A DNA stretch of 64,000 bases from Ichthyophis bannanicus (GCA_033557465.1 CM066033.1:708383637-708447636); one strand, 5' to 3'; shown: positions 32,582 to 45,057, counted from the first letter of the stretch. A program made the numbers and translations. The notes: generated by a model from the sequence alone, not told the origin.

Positions 32582-33880
32582 TACATGATATTGGGCTCAC
32601 CGGTTCCGTTCTTTCTTGGTTTCATTCTTTTCTTTCCCACCGAACCTTTTCCCACCGAACCTTTTCTGTCTCCATGGGTGCCTCCTCCTCTCCTCCCACT
32701 CCTCTTCCCTGTGGTGTCCCTCAGGGTTCCGTTCTTGCCCCTCTCCTGTTTAACGTCTTCCTGGCCCCTCTTGCACTCCTTGTTCAGCAACATAGCATTT
32801 CGGCCCACTATTATGCAGACGACATCATCCTCCTTCACCATACGGACCCCTCTGCCCCAGATCTCGCCCCCTTCAACTCCTGTCTAGCTTCAGTATCCTC
32901 CTGGTTTTCCTCTAATCTACTGCATGTAAATTCTTCTAAGTCATTTGCCATTTGGTTTACCTCTGGCGCCCCAATTCCCCCTCTCGCCCCCACCCTGTCT
33001 TGTGCCTTACTGCCAGTAGTGTCATCCCTACGCTACCTGGGAGTCACCCTGGATTCCGCTCTTTCATTTAAAGATCATATTTCTTCCGTTGTACAGCAAT
33101 CCTTTTACACTCTACGTCAGCTCCGCGCCATCCGCCCCTTTATATCGGTCCTCTCCCTGTCTACTCTGTTGCTGTCCCTGGTCGTATCCCGTCTGGACTA
33201 CTGCAATGTGGTCCTCGCTGGTCTTCCTCAAACTCAACTGCGAAGACTACAACTCGTTCATCATACCGCTGCACGCCTTCTCACTCACGCCTCCCGCTTC
33301 GACCACATCACCCCCATCTTGATTCACCTACACTGGCTTCCCCTTGTCTATCGCATTCAGTTCAAAATTCTTATCTACGTCCATAAGACTATCCACACTG
33401 GTGTCCCCCTCTACCTTGCCAATTTAATACGTCTTCACTCTTCACATCGTTCCCTCAGATCAGTTCACCTGAATCGCATGTCCCTTCCTTCCCCCTCACA
33501 AGCTCACCTGGAGTCCACCTGCTCCTCAGCATTTTTCTTTCTAGGACCGAAGCTCTGGAACTCGCTTCCTGTCGCCCTCCGCTTAGAACCTTCTTATACA
33601 ACTTTTAAGGCCAGATTGAAGACCCACCTTTTTTGCACCGCCTTCAACCTTCCTCCCCCATCTTCTTCCCTCTCCCCCTCACCTCGTTGATTCTGACTGC
33701 ATCCACCTATGTCCCGTCCTTCTGCTGTATTAGCTGCTGTCTGCTCTGTCTCCTCTTCCTATCCTGCTCTTTAAATTTTTGGCGTTCCTTTCTATTTCGG
33801 CAGCCTGTATATCTTACTATTGTACACCGCTCTGATGCCACCGGTAAAGAGTGGTATATTAAATCTGCAAATAAAGATAA
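32582..33880 (+). mobile_element. 5'-truncated L2-like LINE
   Basis: Insertion flanked by agattct at 32575-32581 and 33881-33887. It encodes the C-terminal part of a non-LTR RT and ends in a short AT tail (aaataaagataa). Its 3' region (taccgctctgatgcc, gagtggtatattaaat) resembles the dispersed tails at 7514 and 35600. Confidence 0.8.
32600..33690 (+). pseudogene. L2-like LINE reverse transcriptase, C-terminal part
   Basis: Long frame starting inside the RT: GVPQGSVLAPLLFNVFL, then YADDIILLH (catalytic YADD), LDSALSFKDHISSVVQQSF, SRLDYCNVVLAGLP, TPILIHLHWLPLVYRIQFK and LWNSLPVALR to a stop at 33690. The endonuclease and the first RT motifs are missing, as expected for a 5'-truncated copy. Clade placement (L2 against CR1 or Rex1) rests on motif style only. 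Confidence 0.75.
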
Positions 33881-35189
33881 AGATTCTGCTCTGCCCATTC
33901 CATCAATGCACCAGCTTCCACCTGCAGTTGTATACTGCTCGTACCGCCCTGCTGGTTGATGTACGCTACTGCTTTCACATTGTTCAAAAACACCCTCACT
34001 GCCTTCCCCTTCAACCGGTGCTGAAACCCCTGCAGAGCCAGAGATACTGCTCGTAACTCCAACTGATTTATGGGCCAATGCACTTCCTGCTCTGTCCTCA
34101 GACCCTGCAGAAACTATGCCTCACAATGTGCTCCCCAGCCTAATAGACTTGAGTCCATCATGAGGTGCACCCATTGAGGAAACTCCAACAGTATACCCTT
34201 CTGTAGCATATCGTTCCGCAACCAACATTCTAGTGGGGTCCGCATTTCCTTCGTGCTGGGCAGGTAACAGGAAAGAGGATGAATCTGCGCAACAGCACTC
34301 TCTGCAATGGCCACATGTGTGCCCATGCCCAGGACCTGCAAGTAATGGCACGCCGTCAGCCTCTGCATTTGCAGGAACAGCTGGATCTGCTCCTGCAACT
34401 TGAGAGCTCTTGCTGCCGGAAGTAGCACATGCCCTACATCTGTCTGAAATCGCACTCCTAGAGACTCTAGATCCTGTGATGGCGTGATACGACTCTTGGT
34501 GAAGTTTACCACCCAGCCTAAGCTCTGGAGGAAAGTGATGACCCGGTCCATCGCCCTCATGCTTACCTCTCGGGATTTTGCCTGTATGAGCCAATCGTTA
34601 AGGTAAGGTGTACCAGAATGCCTTCCTGCCTCAACGCTGCCGCCACCATTACCATGACCTTGGTGAAAGTCCACGGAGCGGTTGCCAGCCAAAAGGGCAA
34701 GGCCCAAAATTGGAAATGCCCTCCTGACACCGCAAATCTGAGGGATTGCTGATATGCCTCTGTAAGGTAGAGGGACATTAAGTCCTCTTCTCGTACCACT
34801 ACTATAACGAACCGCAGAGTCTCCATGCGAAAATGCGGAACCCACAGGGCTCGACTGACATACTTGAAATCCAGGATCGGTCGAAAAGTACCCTCCTTCT
34901 TTGGCACCATGACATAGATGGCGTATCAACCACATCCATGTTGGCTTTGGGGTACAACAACCACTGCTTGCAGCTCCAGCAGCCACTGCAGGGTTTCCTC
35001 CACTGCCTTCCATTCTTCTCGAGCCATGCAGAGCAAGTTGATAAAGACATCTCAGAGGGGCTGGGCGAATTCCAGGGCAAATCCTTCCCTGATGACCTCG
35101 AGCACTCACCGGTCAATCGTGAACCGGGTCCAGATGTCGTAAAACTCCCATAGCCTGCACTCACATCATTGCTGCTTCTTGGGTGCCAC

Positions 35190-36850
35190 AGAGGCAGAAA
35201 AGTAGAAACGTCTTCTCAAGCCCCTAAAACCCAAAAATGATGGCCCCCTCACTGGGAATCACCCCCTCTGGTACAGCGTGAACCTTAGTGACCGGAATCT
35301 CCAAAACTCTGCCCTCTTCCTGGAGTCACCAATCAAGCCAACTTCTGCTTATTCTCTGGCAAACGTCCTCCTTTGGTCTTCTCCAAATAAGAGCTTAGCC
35401 CTGAATGGGAGTTTACTGAGTCTTGACATGGAGAACACATCTGCTGTAAACATCTTTGTAAACTCTTATGTAAATAGTTGATCCTTGATCTTTGTAATTA
35501 GTTCTCCTTGTTACATATGTATCCATTGTTTCTTGTTCCATGTAAACAGTTGAAACATACTGCCAAAATTGTTCCATGTAAACCGTCTTGACTTGTAGAA
35601 AGACGGTATATAAAAATTGTTAAATAAATAAATAAATTTGCTGACCAGTTACGGAGCCATAAATAGCACCTCACTACAGAGGCCATACCCTTGAACATAC
35701 ACTTAATCAGGTCATAGAAGGCATCCGCCAGATACGCTGCCCCCGACTCTAGTTTCGCGACTTCTGCCGGGTGCCTGTGCTGCACTTCCAAGTCCCCGCC
35801 GGCTCCTTACGTTCACCAGAGACAGGCCCGGTCCACAAAGGCTTCACACACCGAAACCTGACAGGACAGGGCGTAAGTGTCAAAGGCCTGCCCCTCAAGA
35901 GCATCTCCAACTTCCTGTCCTGGACATCCTTAAGGGCTGTACTACCCTCTACAGGGATTGTCGTCTTCTTCATCACTGCCGAGACTGCAGCATCCACCTT
36001 AGGGGCACGAAAGAGTTCCCTGTCATGATCTGGGAGAAGGTACAACAGAGCCATTGGGTGTGTACCCCTCAGCAGCCCTTCCGGAACATCCCATTCTTCC
36101 TGCATCATGCGACACACAAGCCTATGTAGAGGGAATATTTTCTGTGTCGACCGAACAGCCTGGAAGAGCGGATCCTCTAGAGGCTCCTCTTCCTCCGGTG
36201 CCTTCATGCAAAAGTTTAAATTTAGCCAATTGCGCTATCAAAACTGACAATTCCTCTCTGTGGAAAACCCGGATAATGCAAAAATCCTCCGCCTGTGGGA
36301 TCTCGCTTTCCTCTGCCTCCAGGAGGTCTTCATCTTCCACATCTTCCGACTCCAGTTGGGCTTCTTCCCAGAAGCTTTCTTCGACCCGTCGCTTACTGGG
36401 CTCCAGCTCATCGCCAGTCCCCTCAGGCACCAAAGCTGCTTCCGCGGGGCGCTTAACTCCACTTCTTGGAGCTGCTGTCTTCTCAGTCGTACTCTGCTTC
36501 AAAGAAAAGGCTTTGTGCAGCAGGAGCACAAACTACGGTGAGAAGGCCTCCTGAGCGCTTAACACCTTCTACTCCTCTGGGCTCTTCACTTCTGCCACCT
36601 TTTAGCCTTTGCTCTTCGCCTTAATTGGAAGGGGCTCTTTCTCCTGCACAGCAGCATCTGCTGCCCTGAGCGCTGCCGAAGCCTGCCCTGCTTCACCCTC
36701 AGCGCCAGCTGTTTGAGACCGGTCCAGCCTGTCCTCTTGCAATTTGGCCTCCATTGATCGGGATTTCATCTCGCAGCCCCTGCAAAAACCTGCCACCGAC
36801 ACTGAGCACCAGTGGGAACCACAGGCCACACAGGTCCATCTGGCTGGCAT
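35190..36850 (-). pseudogene. DIRS H gag-like protein, broken
   Basis: The Cys-rich start is at 36770-36850 (WTCVACGSHWCSVSVAGFCR, then GC), the acidic linker at 36122-36529, and the body at 35749-36207 (IFPLHRLVCRMMQEEWDVPE, APKVDAAVSAVMKKTTIPVE), continuing to 35190 around a SINE. Same layout as D gag. Several frame changes. Confidence 0.65.
35447..35640 (+). repeat. SINE or LINE 3' tail in H gag
   Basis: An insertion ending gacggtatataaaaattg and (taaa)n, with gctg at both borders (about 35443 and 35640). It splits gag codons that read through if it is removed. Confidence 0.6.
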
Positions 36851-37697
36851 TTCTTCCGTGTTTTTTTTTTTGGACTCATTCCTTAATCAGGATGCTGCTA
36901 AGGCTCCCCTGCCATGTTCCTGCCTCTCCAGCCCCTAAGCCACTAGCCAAACGTGCCCCCTGCAATGCAAGCTGCTCAAAAACTGCCCCAAAGCCTATCT
37001 ACAAGTTTTCGTGGCTCCGGAGCTTCCCGCACTGAAAAGATGGCTTCCACTCGGCATACTGCCTACCCTGCACCATGTGGTCTCGCTCCTGTCTTTTCCC
37101 TCGGGGCCCGATCACAAGAAAACCACTCCGGAGCCATTTTGAAGCACACTCAGCCACCTCCGGGCTTCTGCAGCGGCGGGAGGGCTTTAAAATAACTGGT
37201 CTCCTGCCAGCCTGACAAACTCCTCAGCCTGTACCCGGAGGTCGTCGCACCGTGGTTTCTGACATCAAATCAGCTGTTTGCTCTCCTTCACCGGCACAGC
37301 TCGGCTTCCTCACTGCACTTGCACAACACAAGCTGTCCCCCCCCCTCCCCCCATAGGAAGGCAACGTGAATTAAGCCTCTTAGAAATCTTTTATTTTTTT
37401 TTTCCTTTTTTGCGGCCTCAGGAAAGTGCTGCTTTACAGCTAAAAAGGCTGCCCCAGTCTGCCCTGCCCACGCTGTAACAGTGCAGTGCTTTCTTTTGCC
37501 TTTCCCTTTCAAAATCCTTTAAAATAAAAACAAAAGCCTTTTCGTTCCTTCAGTAAGTCCAGGTAGTGGAAAGGCTGGGGATGGAGCCAACTGCCTATAT
37601 GGAGGAAGGTCATGAAGATCATAACATGCTCAGTCGACAAGCTGCTGGAGGGGCGTGAATAACCAAAGATGCCGGGACTGGACTGGAGGAACAAAAT

Positions 37698-38606
37698 GGA
37701 AGTGCTATTTGTTTATGTTAAGGTGTTTATTGGGGTAACAGTTGCATTGCTGGACACGTGATGAAAGTCAGGTGTAGTAAAGGCTCTGTCTACTTTTTGT
37801 CGTAGAAGCTAACTGGGCAGAAGCTGAATATCACCACTGCCCGGTTAGCTTCCCTGCATCCAGATAACCTGAATATTCAATGTCAGGGCCCAGATACAGT
37901 CCCGACATTCAATATCCGGGTTTACAGTTCAACAGCAGTGGCTAACTGCTTTAGCAGCGCTAGCCACTGCTGCTGAATAACGGACCCAAAATGTTTTTGA
38001 TTTCAAGTGTTCTGGTGATCTCATTTTTATCTAGCTGCCTTTATAAATAGGCACCTTTTTGGACTTCTCAGTGTCACCCTCACGGTGGCCAGCCCAATGC
38101 CTAGGGCGCTGAGTCTTGGTCTGCCTGTGGTGTTCCTGCCTCAGAGAGCGTGGGCTTGCTTTAACCCTGCAAGGACTTCTGGGTAAGTAAGTCCCTTTAC
38201 CCTTGAGCACAGATGAGTTGCAGTCGAGTGGTTTCAGGCAATGACAAGAATTTATTTTCCCCTTCCCAGCGGATTAAATGCAAGTGAATAACTCAGGACA
38301 AAACATGCCATACACTTGGCTTGAGGAAATTATACATGAACTCAGGTAAGTTAGCCTTGTCAGCTTCAGGCTTTAAACGTGCAGTGCTTGATACAAAACA
38401 AATCACAACAGCTTCAATTAGCAAAGAAAATGTTCCCTTTTCTTCTGCTGCTTTTACCGTCTCTCAGACACTGTTCAGCATAAGGAATTCCCATGGTCAG
38501 CCAAAGATAATGTACAGTCCATCCGATCATCCACTATTTCATTATGGTCAGAGTCTATCTGCATTTCCTCAGCATCAGGACTAGCAGGGTGTGGCAGCAA
38601 AGTGCT
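37698..38606. other. Non-coding stretch with imperfect hairpins
   Basis: At 37808-37990 several imperfect inverted segments (ctaactgggc with gcccggttag; gaatattcaatgtc with gacattcaatatc; cagcagtggc with gccactgctg) suggest an old MITE. The rest shows nothing recognisable. A minus-strand AATAAA lies near 38250. Confidence 0.4.
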
Positions 38607-39106
38607 ATCCTGATCTTTGACTCAGCAAAAACAGAATACTAATTCCCCCAACAATAAGCACCAATTTTTTGTCGGGTATAGACCGCAAGGCAGAGAGGAC
38701 ATCCCTCTAAACCTCACGCAGTACATGCCCCTTTTTTTATTTATTTAATTGTCAACGTATCTGTCAACGTATATGCAATAGTTTAAAATCCATAAAGAAA
38801 TCCACACTTATCTGCTCAAGCACGACGTGCACAAGCTTCGAAACGTGCACGTCGTGCTTGAGCAGATAAGTGTGGATTTCTTTATGGATTTTAAACTATT
38901 GCATATACGTTGACAGATACGTTGACAATTAAATAAATAAAAAAAGGGGCATGTACTGCGTGAGGTTTAGAGGGATGTCCTCTCTGCCTTGCGGTCTATA
39001 CCCGACAAAAAATTGGTGCTTATTGTTGGGGGAATTAGTATTCTGTTTTTGCTGAGTTGCCGATTTGAATACTAGCATCTGGGATTTTTTCAATCCTGAT
39101 CTTTGA
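38607..39106. repeat. Perfect long palindrome flanked by 14-bp direct repeats
   Basis: Arms 38620-38832 and 38845-39057 are exact reverse complements over 213 bp, separated by a 12-bp spacer (aagcttcgaaac). The direct repeat atcctgatctttga stands at 38607-38620 and 39093-39106, so the palindrome plus about 35 bases on its right behaves as an inserted unit. No coding frame spans it. See the findings. Confidence 0.85.
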
Positions 39107-40855
39107 AGCAAACGGTTTCTCTGACCTCACGTGGTTTCTCTCTGTAACACTCTCCTGAGCAGGGTTGTAAACTACCATATATGCTGTAGTTTTTGTCCAG
39201 GGAGTTTGCTACTTTCTGGTAACTATAGGGAACTGCTTTATAGCTAGGTTCAAACTTATATGAATTATTAAGCCTAACTCTCCACTCTGCAGGGTTAGAC
39301 TGGTTCTCAAACACAGCTGGTGTTTGCTTGCCTCTCAGCCTATTAACTTTCCCCTCAGATGTACCGGTATTCTCCTGTCAACATGTCTCTCTCTCAGGAG
39401 CGTGTGAGCTTTTCCAAGCCTGCCTCTCAGGAAGATTCTTCTCTCTCCTGCCTTTGCCAGACAACCCCTGTCCTGGGTTGCTTCCTTCTGACCTCAGGAA
39501 TATGGCTCCCTTGGTTCTCACTCCTCCTTGACTTCTTCTAGTCAGCGTGCTCCTTTGCTGGTTTCCTCTCTGGCTCTGACTCCAGTTCCCCATCGGGCTC
39601 TGCACCTCCTTCTGCCTGGTCCAAGCTAATGACCAGTTTTTATCATTGTAACTCTCAGGGCTTAGCTGTGCCCTGCCCTGAAACAGGTGAACCTCATTAC
39701 CTCCTGAGCTAGGGAATACGTCACTGCAGGGGCGTGTCTTTCTAGCTCGTGACTCTCTTTGTTTACTTCTTTGCAAACACTGAGCCATGTGATCAGACTG
39801 CCTGTCAGTTTCTGAAAGCAAATCCTCATCTTGCCCTACCTCCATAGGCTCAGAAGGGTCTTCTTCATGACAATAGGCACCCTGTTAAAATATATTAGGC
39901 CCTATATGAATAGCTCAGGGCTCGACAAATCCCAAGAACCAAGTCACTATGGTGACTAGAAAATTTCTCTTCCCCCTCATCTTTAAAAAAGAAGATTTTA
40001 TTGCAGCCACTGCTGCAACCACCACCAGAGCAGGGATTTCCTCCTCCTTGCACTGTGTAGCTCCTGCAAGTCTGACCTGTGTAGTGCAGGAACTCTCATG
40101 CTGATCTCATGAGACTTGAAATCAGAGAGTAATGCATCACACAGCTCAAATTCACACAGAGCTATATGGTGGCAGGGAGGAGGAAGCTCCTGCACTAGCA
40201 ACCAGGACAGCAGGGTATTTCGCTCTGAGGGCTAGCTTGAGGGGAGGAGAGGCTGACTGGCTCGGGGAACTAGGGGCTGAGGAGGATCACTAACTAGCTT
40301 GCTGGGTGGTGCGAGTTAGCTGGGATGTTAGGGACTAAGGAATGACCAACTTAAGGGAGGAGTTAGGGCCTGTTTTACTGCCTTCTCTTTTTCTTTGGAC
40401 AAGGAATGGGAAAAACAGTCTTAGTAAATCAAATTCTAAAGGACCTTAGAAGAGATCTCTTTCTAGTACCCCATCAACCTCATTTGAGACCAGAGTGGAG
40501 ATCAGGTTGGGGTGGAGGAGGGAAAGGCAAATTCTCAGTCACTGGTTTCTAATTCCAAATGAAATCTGTCAAGGACTGTTTGCTTTTGATAAACAAATGA
40601 TGATCATCATTTACATCATGAAAGCAAATATGCCCAGCTCCATTTGCTTTGCCCATATCTTCTGGGCAACTTGATTTATGCTGCTAATTTTTAGAAGCTT
40701 TGGGAACATGTAACCCCTGCCTACTGTACATTCTGCGATACACTTCTTAGAAGGGTTTCAGGTCCTTGTGTAATGGCAATATCTAATGAGTGGAACACTG
40801 GGATTTCTGGATGCTCGACAAAATCCAACACAAAACAGGAAACAATATCAGCAGC
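39107..40855. other. Unassigned stretch
   Basis: A 155-codon minus-strand frame at 39378-39845 is Ser/Arg/Gln-rich without a known domain and is probably chance. No clear repeats. Possibly host DNA. Confidence 0.5.
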
Positions 40856-42470
40856 ACAAGCAGAAACTCATGGTATATTAAGAGAGAAGTAAACAATTTG
40901 TGCTATTTGTGCTTTATCGACTATAGCAAAGCTTTTGACTGTGTAAACCATGAGAAACTCTGGGCCACATTAAGCAGCATGGGTATACCAGAACACCTGA
41001 TTGTTCTCTTGCACAATATGTACATTGATCAAGAAGCAACAGTTCGAACAGAACAAGGAGAAACAGAATGGTTTAAAACAGGGGTCACCAACCTGCGGCC
41101 CGCGAGACTCTACCCCGGTGCGGCCCGCCAAGGCAAACTCACCGACTCCTTCTTCTGCAGCCGCGGCTCCCTGCCTCTTAGGGAACCGCGGCTGTGCTTG
41201 TAAAATCATCGCGGAGCCCTTCCTGTCTTGACGGGCTCCGTGCAGCATTGTCCCGCCTCCAAAGGAAGTGGTAAACAACTTCCTTTAGAGGCGGGACAAT
41301 GCTGCACGGAGCCCGTCAAGACAGGAAGGGCTCCGCGATGATTTTACAAGCACAGCCGCGGTTCCCTAAGAGGCAGGGAGCCGCGGCTGCAGAAGAAAGG
41401 AGGGAGCTGACATGGAATAATCAAAGTACAGGTATGAGCAGTTTTTTTTTTTCGCGCGGGGGGGGGGGGAGGGGGTGCGGCCCGCGAGTCTGCCGGTAGT
41501 CGGCTGTGCGGCCCGCGGCCCTCTGGAGGTTGGTGACCCCTGGTTTAAAATAAGCAAAGGTGTAAGACAAGGCTGCATACTTTCCCCCTACCTGTTTAAT
41601 TTATATGCAGAACAAATCATCAGAGAAGCAGGATTGTATGAAGACAACAGAGGTGTGAAGATTGGTGGAAGACTCATCAACAACCTTCGCTATGCTGATG
41701 ATACCACATTACTGGCGGAAAGTGAAGATGATCTGAAACATTTGCCTCTCACAATCAAAGAACATAGTCTCAAAATGGACCTGCACCTTAATGTAAAGAA
41801 GACAAAGATCATGACAACTGGCATAATCAACAGGTTCATCGTCGAAGGAGAAGAAATTGAAATCGTGTATAACTTTAACCTACTTGGATCAACTGTCAAT
41901 AAAGAAGCAACAAGCAGTCAAGAAATCAGACGACGCATTGCTCTTGGCAGAATGGCTATGAAAGACCTAGATAAGATTCTCAAGAGCAGAGATGTCTCTC
42001 TCCATACAAAGATTCCACTTGTTCAAGCCATGGTATTTTCAATAACATCATATGGATGTGAAAGCTGGACAGTGAAAAAGATAGACAGGAAGAAAATTGA
42101 TGCCTTTGAATTATGGTGCTAGTGACGAATACTGTGTATACCATGGACTGCCCGAAGAACAAACCAGTCTGTACTAGAGGAGATCAAACCTAAGCTTTCT
42201 TTAGAAGCTCAGATGACAAGACTTCGACTTTCATACTTTGGACACATCATGCGGAGAGAGAGATCATTAGAGAAAGACATCATGCTTGGCAAGATAGAAG
42301 GTCAATGCAAAAGAGGAAGGCCAGCAATGAGATGGATCGATACAATAACAGCAGCTATGGGTACCAGTCTATCAACAATAAACCGCCTGACTGAAGACCG
42401 AACACAATTTAGGATAGCTATCCAGAGGGTTGCCATGAGTCGACTCCGACTCGACGGCACTTAACAACAA
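40856..42470 (+). pseudogene. RTE-clade (BovB-like) LINE reverse transcriptase
   Basis: 5'-truncated RT: CFIDYSKAFDCVNHEKLW, VRTEQGETEWFK, then after the MITE SKGVRQGCILSPYLFNLYAE, NNLRYADDTTLLAESEDDL (YADD box), IALGRMAMKDLDKILKSRD and SYGCESWTVKKIDRKKIDAF. Stops at about 42121 precede a still readable tail (LRLSYFGHIMRRERSLEKDI, GKIEGQCKRGRPAMRWIDT). The 3' end tgccatgagtcgactccgac, gacggcacttaacaacaaca is the BovB/RTE-type tail. The clade is inferred from the tail and motif style. Confidence 0.75.
41079..41542. mobile_element. hAT-type MITE with 8-bp target duplication
   Basis: 464 bp from caggggtcaccaacctgcgg to aggttggtgacccctg (inverted ends), flanked by gtttaaaa at 41071-41078 and 41543-41550. 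It contains inverted arms of 117 bp (41152-41268, 41279-41395; one mismatch) around a 10-bp loop. Removing it with one target copy restores the RTE frame (EWFK then ISKGVRQGC). Confidence 0.9.
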
Positions 42471-42779
42471 CAACAAACAAAGGAAAAAGGTACAAGCACA
42501 CATGTAGAAGCCCTGAAGTTTAAGGATTTTGAGAACTTACTGCTGAGTCTAAAGGCTGAAGGATAAGCAAAACAGAGCATGTATTTTACTAAAAACAAAG
42601 CAATGTCTGGCAGAATGAAACACAAAGGAAAGAAAGCAAAGCAGATAAGCAAAAGGTTTACACTAACTCAATTGAGGAATTTTGATTCCAAACATGGAAG
42701 CGCCAGAAAAAGAGAAGCAAACCCAATCCAGAAGTCTTCTAATGGCAGAAAAAAAGGCTGTAACAGAGCAAAGTACTGC

Positions 42780-43145
42780 ATGGAACGATAAAATAACAGC
42801 AGTTATGAATGCCACTTTATCAACAAATAATCGCCTGACTGAAGGCTGAACACAGTTTAAGACAACTATTCACAGGGTCTCCGTGAATCAATAACTTAAC
42901 AACGATAAAAAAAACATGAGATCTTCACTAATGTTTTTAATATGGAGAGCACTGCAGAAACAAGGAATCCGTGCATGTGGCTGCAGTACTAGGGGATGGA
43001 TACCTGACCAGAAACGGCTGCAGTGATGTGTCAAAGATGACATCCCTAGTTCAGACAGTAGATGCTGACACTATGTGCACTTACTACGTTGCCAGGAGTC
43101 AGCAATGACTCAACTCCATGGAACACAACACAGACACAAATGGTT
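42780..43145 (+). repeat. Decayed RTE 3' tails
   Basis: Two further degenerate copies of the RTE tail: 42783-42905 (ataacagcagttatgaatgcc, cgcctgactgaaggctgaac) and 43088-43145 (tgccaggagtcagcaatgac). They lie downstream of the main RTE copy. Confidence 0.5.
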
Positions 43146-44697
43146 TAAAACAAAAGACGCAGAAAAAAAAAAAGAACAAATGCAATGTACAGCTTGTCTG
43201 GTGATAACTGTCCACTAGATGGCAGCATTAAATTTACAGCAGCAGTGCTCCTGCTCTCCAGCCTCCAGGAGACTGAAGATAGGAACACAGGAAAGGAGAT
43301 TGGAAAAGTTTTCCATAGTGCATATTTAAGAAAATGCAACCCCATCAGGTTTAAACTGGCTCTGGTAAAATACAATGCAGTGGGCCATAGTGTCTCCTGC
43401 TTTCTCTCAGTTCAACTCACAATATAACATGATATATGCCATACTGGGTCAGACCAAAGTATCCTGTATCCAACAATGAACAATCCAGATCAGATCCAGT
43501 GCATGGATTGGCATGATATTCTCCAGAAATACTGCTGTACATGAGCTTAGGAGAGCACACAGGTCTCATCTTCAGACTGCTATAAAAAAATAGGGCCCAT
43601 GTTGTCTCAAAAGATTTCCATCATCATCACTGTTGGACACATCTTCTCTGGGATCAGTGCTGATACTGGAACCCTGTAATGCAGGTCTCCAACATTAGTC
43701 ATCTTTTATCCTGTGCCTAGGCAATGATCCTAGCATGCAGCCATTTTAGTTTTTTAAACTTTTAAGAATACACTGAAGCAGTAAACATTTGAAGCTGACA
43801 GAAAAAAAAGCCAACACACAACCTTCCAATCCAAGGAAATAATTAAACAAAAATACATTGACAACTCAAAATTTAGTCATCAACAGATATTAAAGATTCC
43901 ACCAATACAAAGAAGAGAGAAAATAAAAAAAATACCAAATCAAGTAAAAAGGGAAGCAAATCTAACAGAGGTTTTCAAACACATACAATGCTACTGATGC
44001 ACTGATGAGACTGTTGAAGCGCTAAGAACAGCCTGCACAATGCAAGAACTTAACAGCACAAGATGTCAGCATGACTGCACCATAGGAAGCCTAGCAGAGT
44101 TGCTTTATAACAAGCACTATGCACACAGACTAAGAGCCTTCAGCACATACAGACACACAAATCTATATACCTGAGCTTCTAATTTCAGCCCTCTACGGCT
44201 GCAGATAGTCAGCACGTATTTGCACATAGCTAATTAAAAACAATAATTTGCAAGTCAGTTATTAAATAAAAAAGTTTATAGATCTCCAGGACCAAAGTTG
44301 AGAATCCAACACATCCACAAAACCTGTTATATGGCAATACTATAAAAAAACCTGAAAACAGCAAGAACTTTCAACAACCAAAAATGTGAAAGGAATGTTC
44401 ATGCTCTTTTTCTAGTTAATTTTAATTATTTTTAATGGCAAAATGGAACATACAACACAAAATACATAATGTCCCCATTTCCAAGCACAGAGCATTGAAG
44501 GTCACTGCTCCTGGGCTTTTACACTTATAATAGACTACAATTAACTTTTCACTCATGTTCAATTAACAGCAGCAATTTTATTTTTGTTCATAGCTTGATT
44601 TTCAGTAGTTGACAGAAAAAGAACATTTGAGATATTAGTTTTCGCCATATGCTTCTACTAGTCAAATCATGCACAGTCACATCCTGCGTTTCATTTC
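43146..44697. other. AT-rich sequence with one repeat fragment
   Basis: A dispersed-repeat fragment with atgccatactgggtcagacc is at 43437-43500. The remainder is AT-rich with no gene or element that I can name. Confidence 0.5.
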
Positions 44698-44788
44698 TAT
44701 TTATTTATTTTTATTTAACATTTTTATACCACATTTTCCAATGTTCAAATGCGGTTTACATTAAACAAAACATTGAATTGTACAGAAA
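44698..44788 (-). repeat. LINE/SINE 3' tail, minus strand
   Basis: atttatttttatttaacatt, then taccacattttccaatg and gcggtttacattaaac: the reverse of the tail family at 7514 and 35600. DIRS A is inserted directly beside it. Confidence 0.55.
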
Positions 44789-45057
44789 GCATAGTTACTC
44801 ACCTGTAACAGGTGATCTCCAGGAACAGCAGCAATTTAGTCTTCACATATGGGTATCGTCGGTACCAACGGATCCTGCGTGGGAACGCTCCCCAGCGTCC
44901 AATTAGAAAGCTTTTGGGAGCATCCCACAGCGCCTGCGTGCTGCCTTCCCACCTATCCCAACTGCCTCTCTCCAGTTCAGTTTTAAAGCTGAGACAAAGA
45001 GAGAGAGAGGGAAAGAAGAGAAAAGAGAGATACAACTCCTAGGGGAGGTGGGTGGGC

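Larger units (their letters stand above)
31995..35150 (-). pseudogene. DIRS H reverse transcriptase / RNase H, split by a LINE
   Basis: RT at 34563-34910 (MVPKKEGTFRPILDFKYVSR, LPFWLATAPWTFTK); a frame change hits the catalytic box, which continues at 34114-34640 as YLNDWLI with Asp to Asn. RNase H is at 33888-34083 (INQLELRAVSLALQGFQ, VRVFLNNVKAVAYINQQ) and its end plus the C-terminal domain at 31995-32581 (DYLSRVKINPADWRRSQ, WGKPIMDLMAAFN). Removing the LINE between 32582 and 33880 with one target copy gives a continuous frame (EWAEQNL then VALSADYLSRV). Confidence 0.75.
30989..37697 (-). mobile_element. DIRS element H, lacking its ICR
   Basis: Minus-strand DIRS of the D/F lineage. The left terminus (aaattagactttacctgctaac) at 30989 runs after only about 40 bases straight into sequence that in D and F follows the ICR (ctccagtccagtcccggcac). 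The 3' ITR and ICR are therefore absent. The right end is near 37697 (gccgggactggactggagga). An L2-like LINE (32582-33880) and a SINE (35447-35640) interrupt it. All genes are frameshifted. Confidence 0.75.

Noticed and set aside
37808..37990. A structured ncRNA
   Set aside because: The imperfect hairpins fit an old MITE as well, and no known RNA family motif is visible.
39378..39845. 155-codon minus-strand frame as a host exon
   Set aside because: Ser/Arg/Gln-rich, with no recognisable domain or convincing splice signals.
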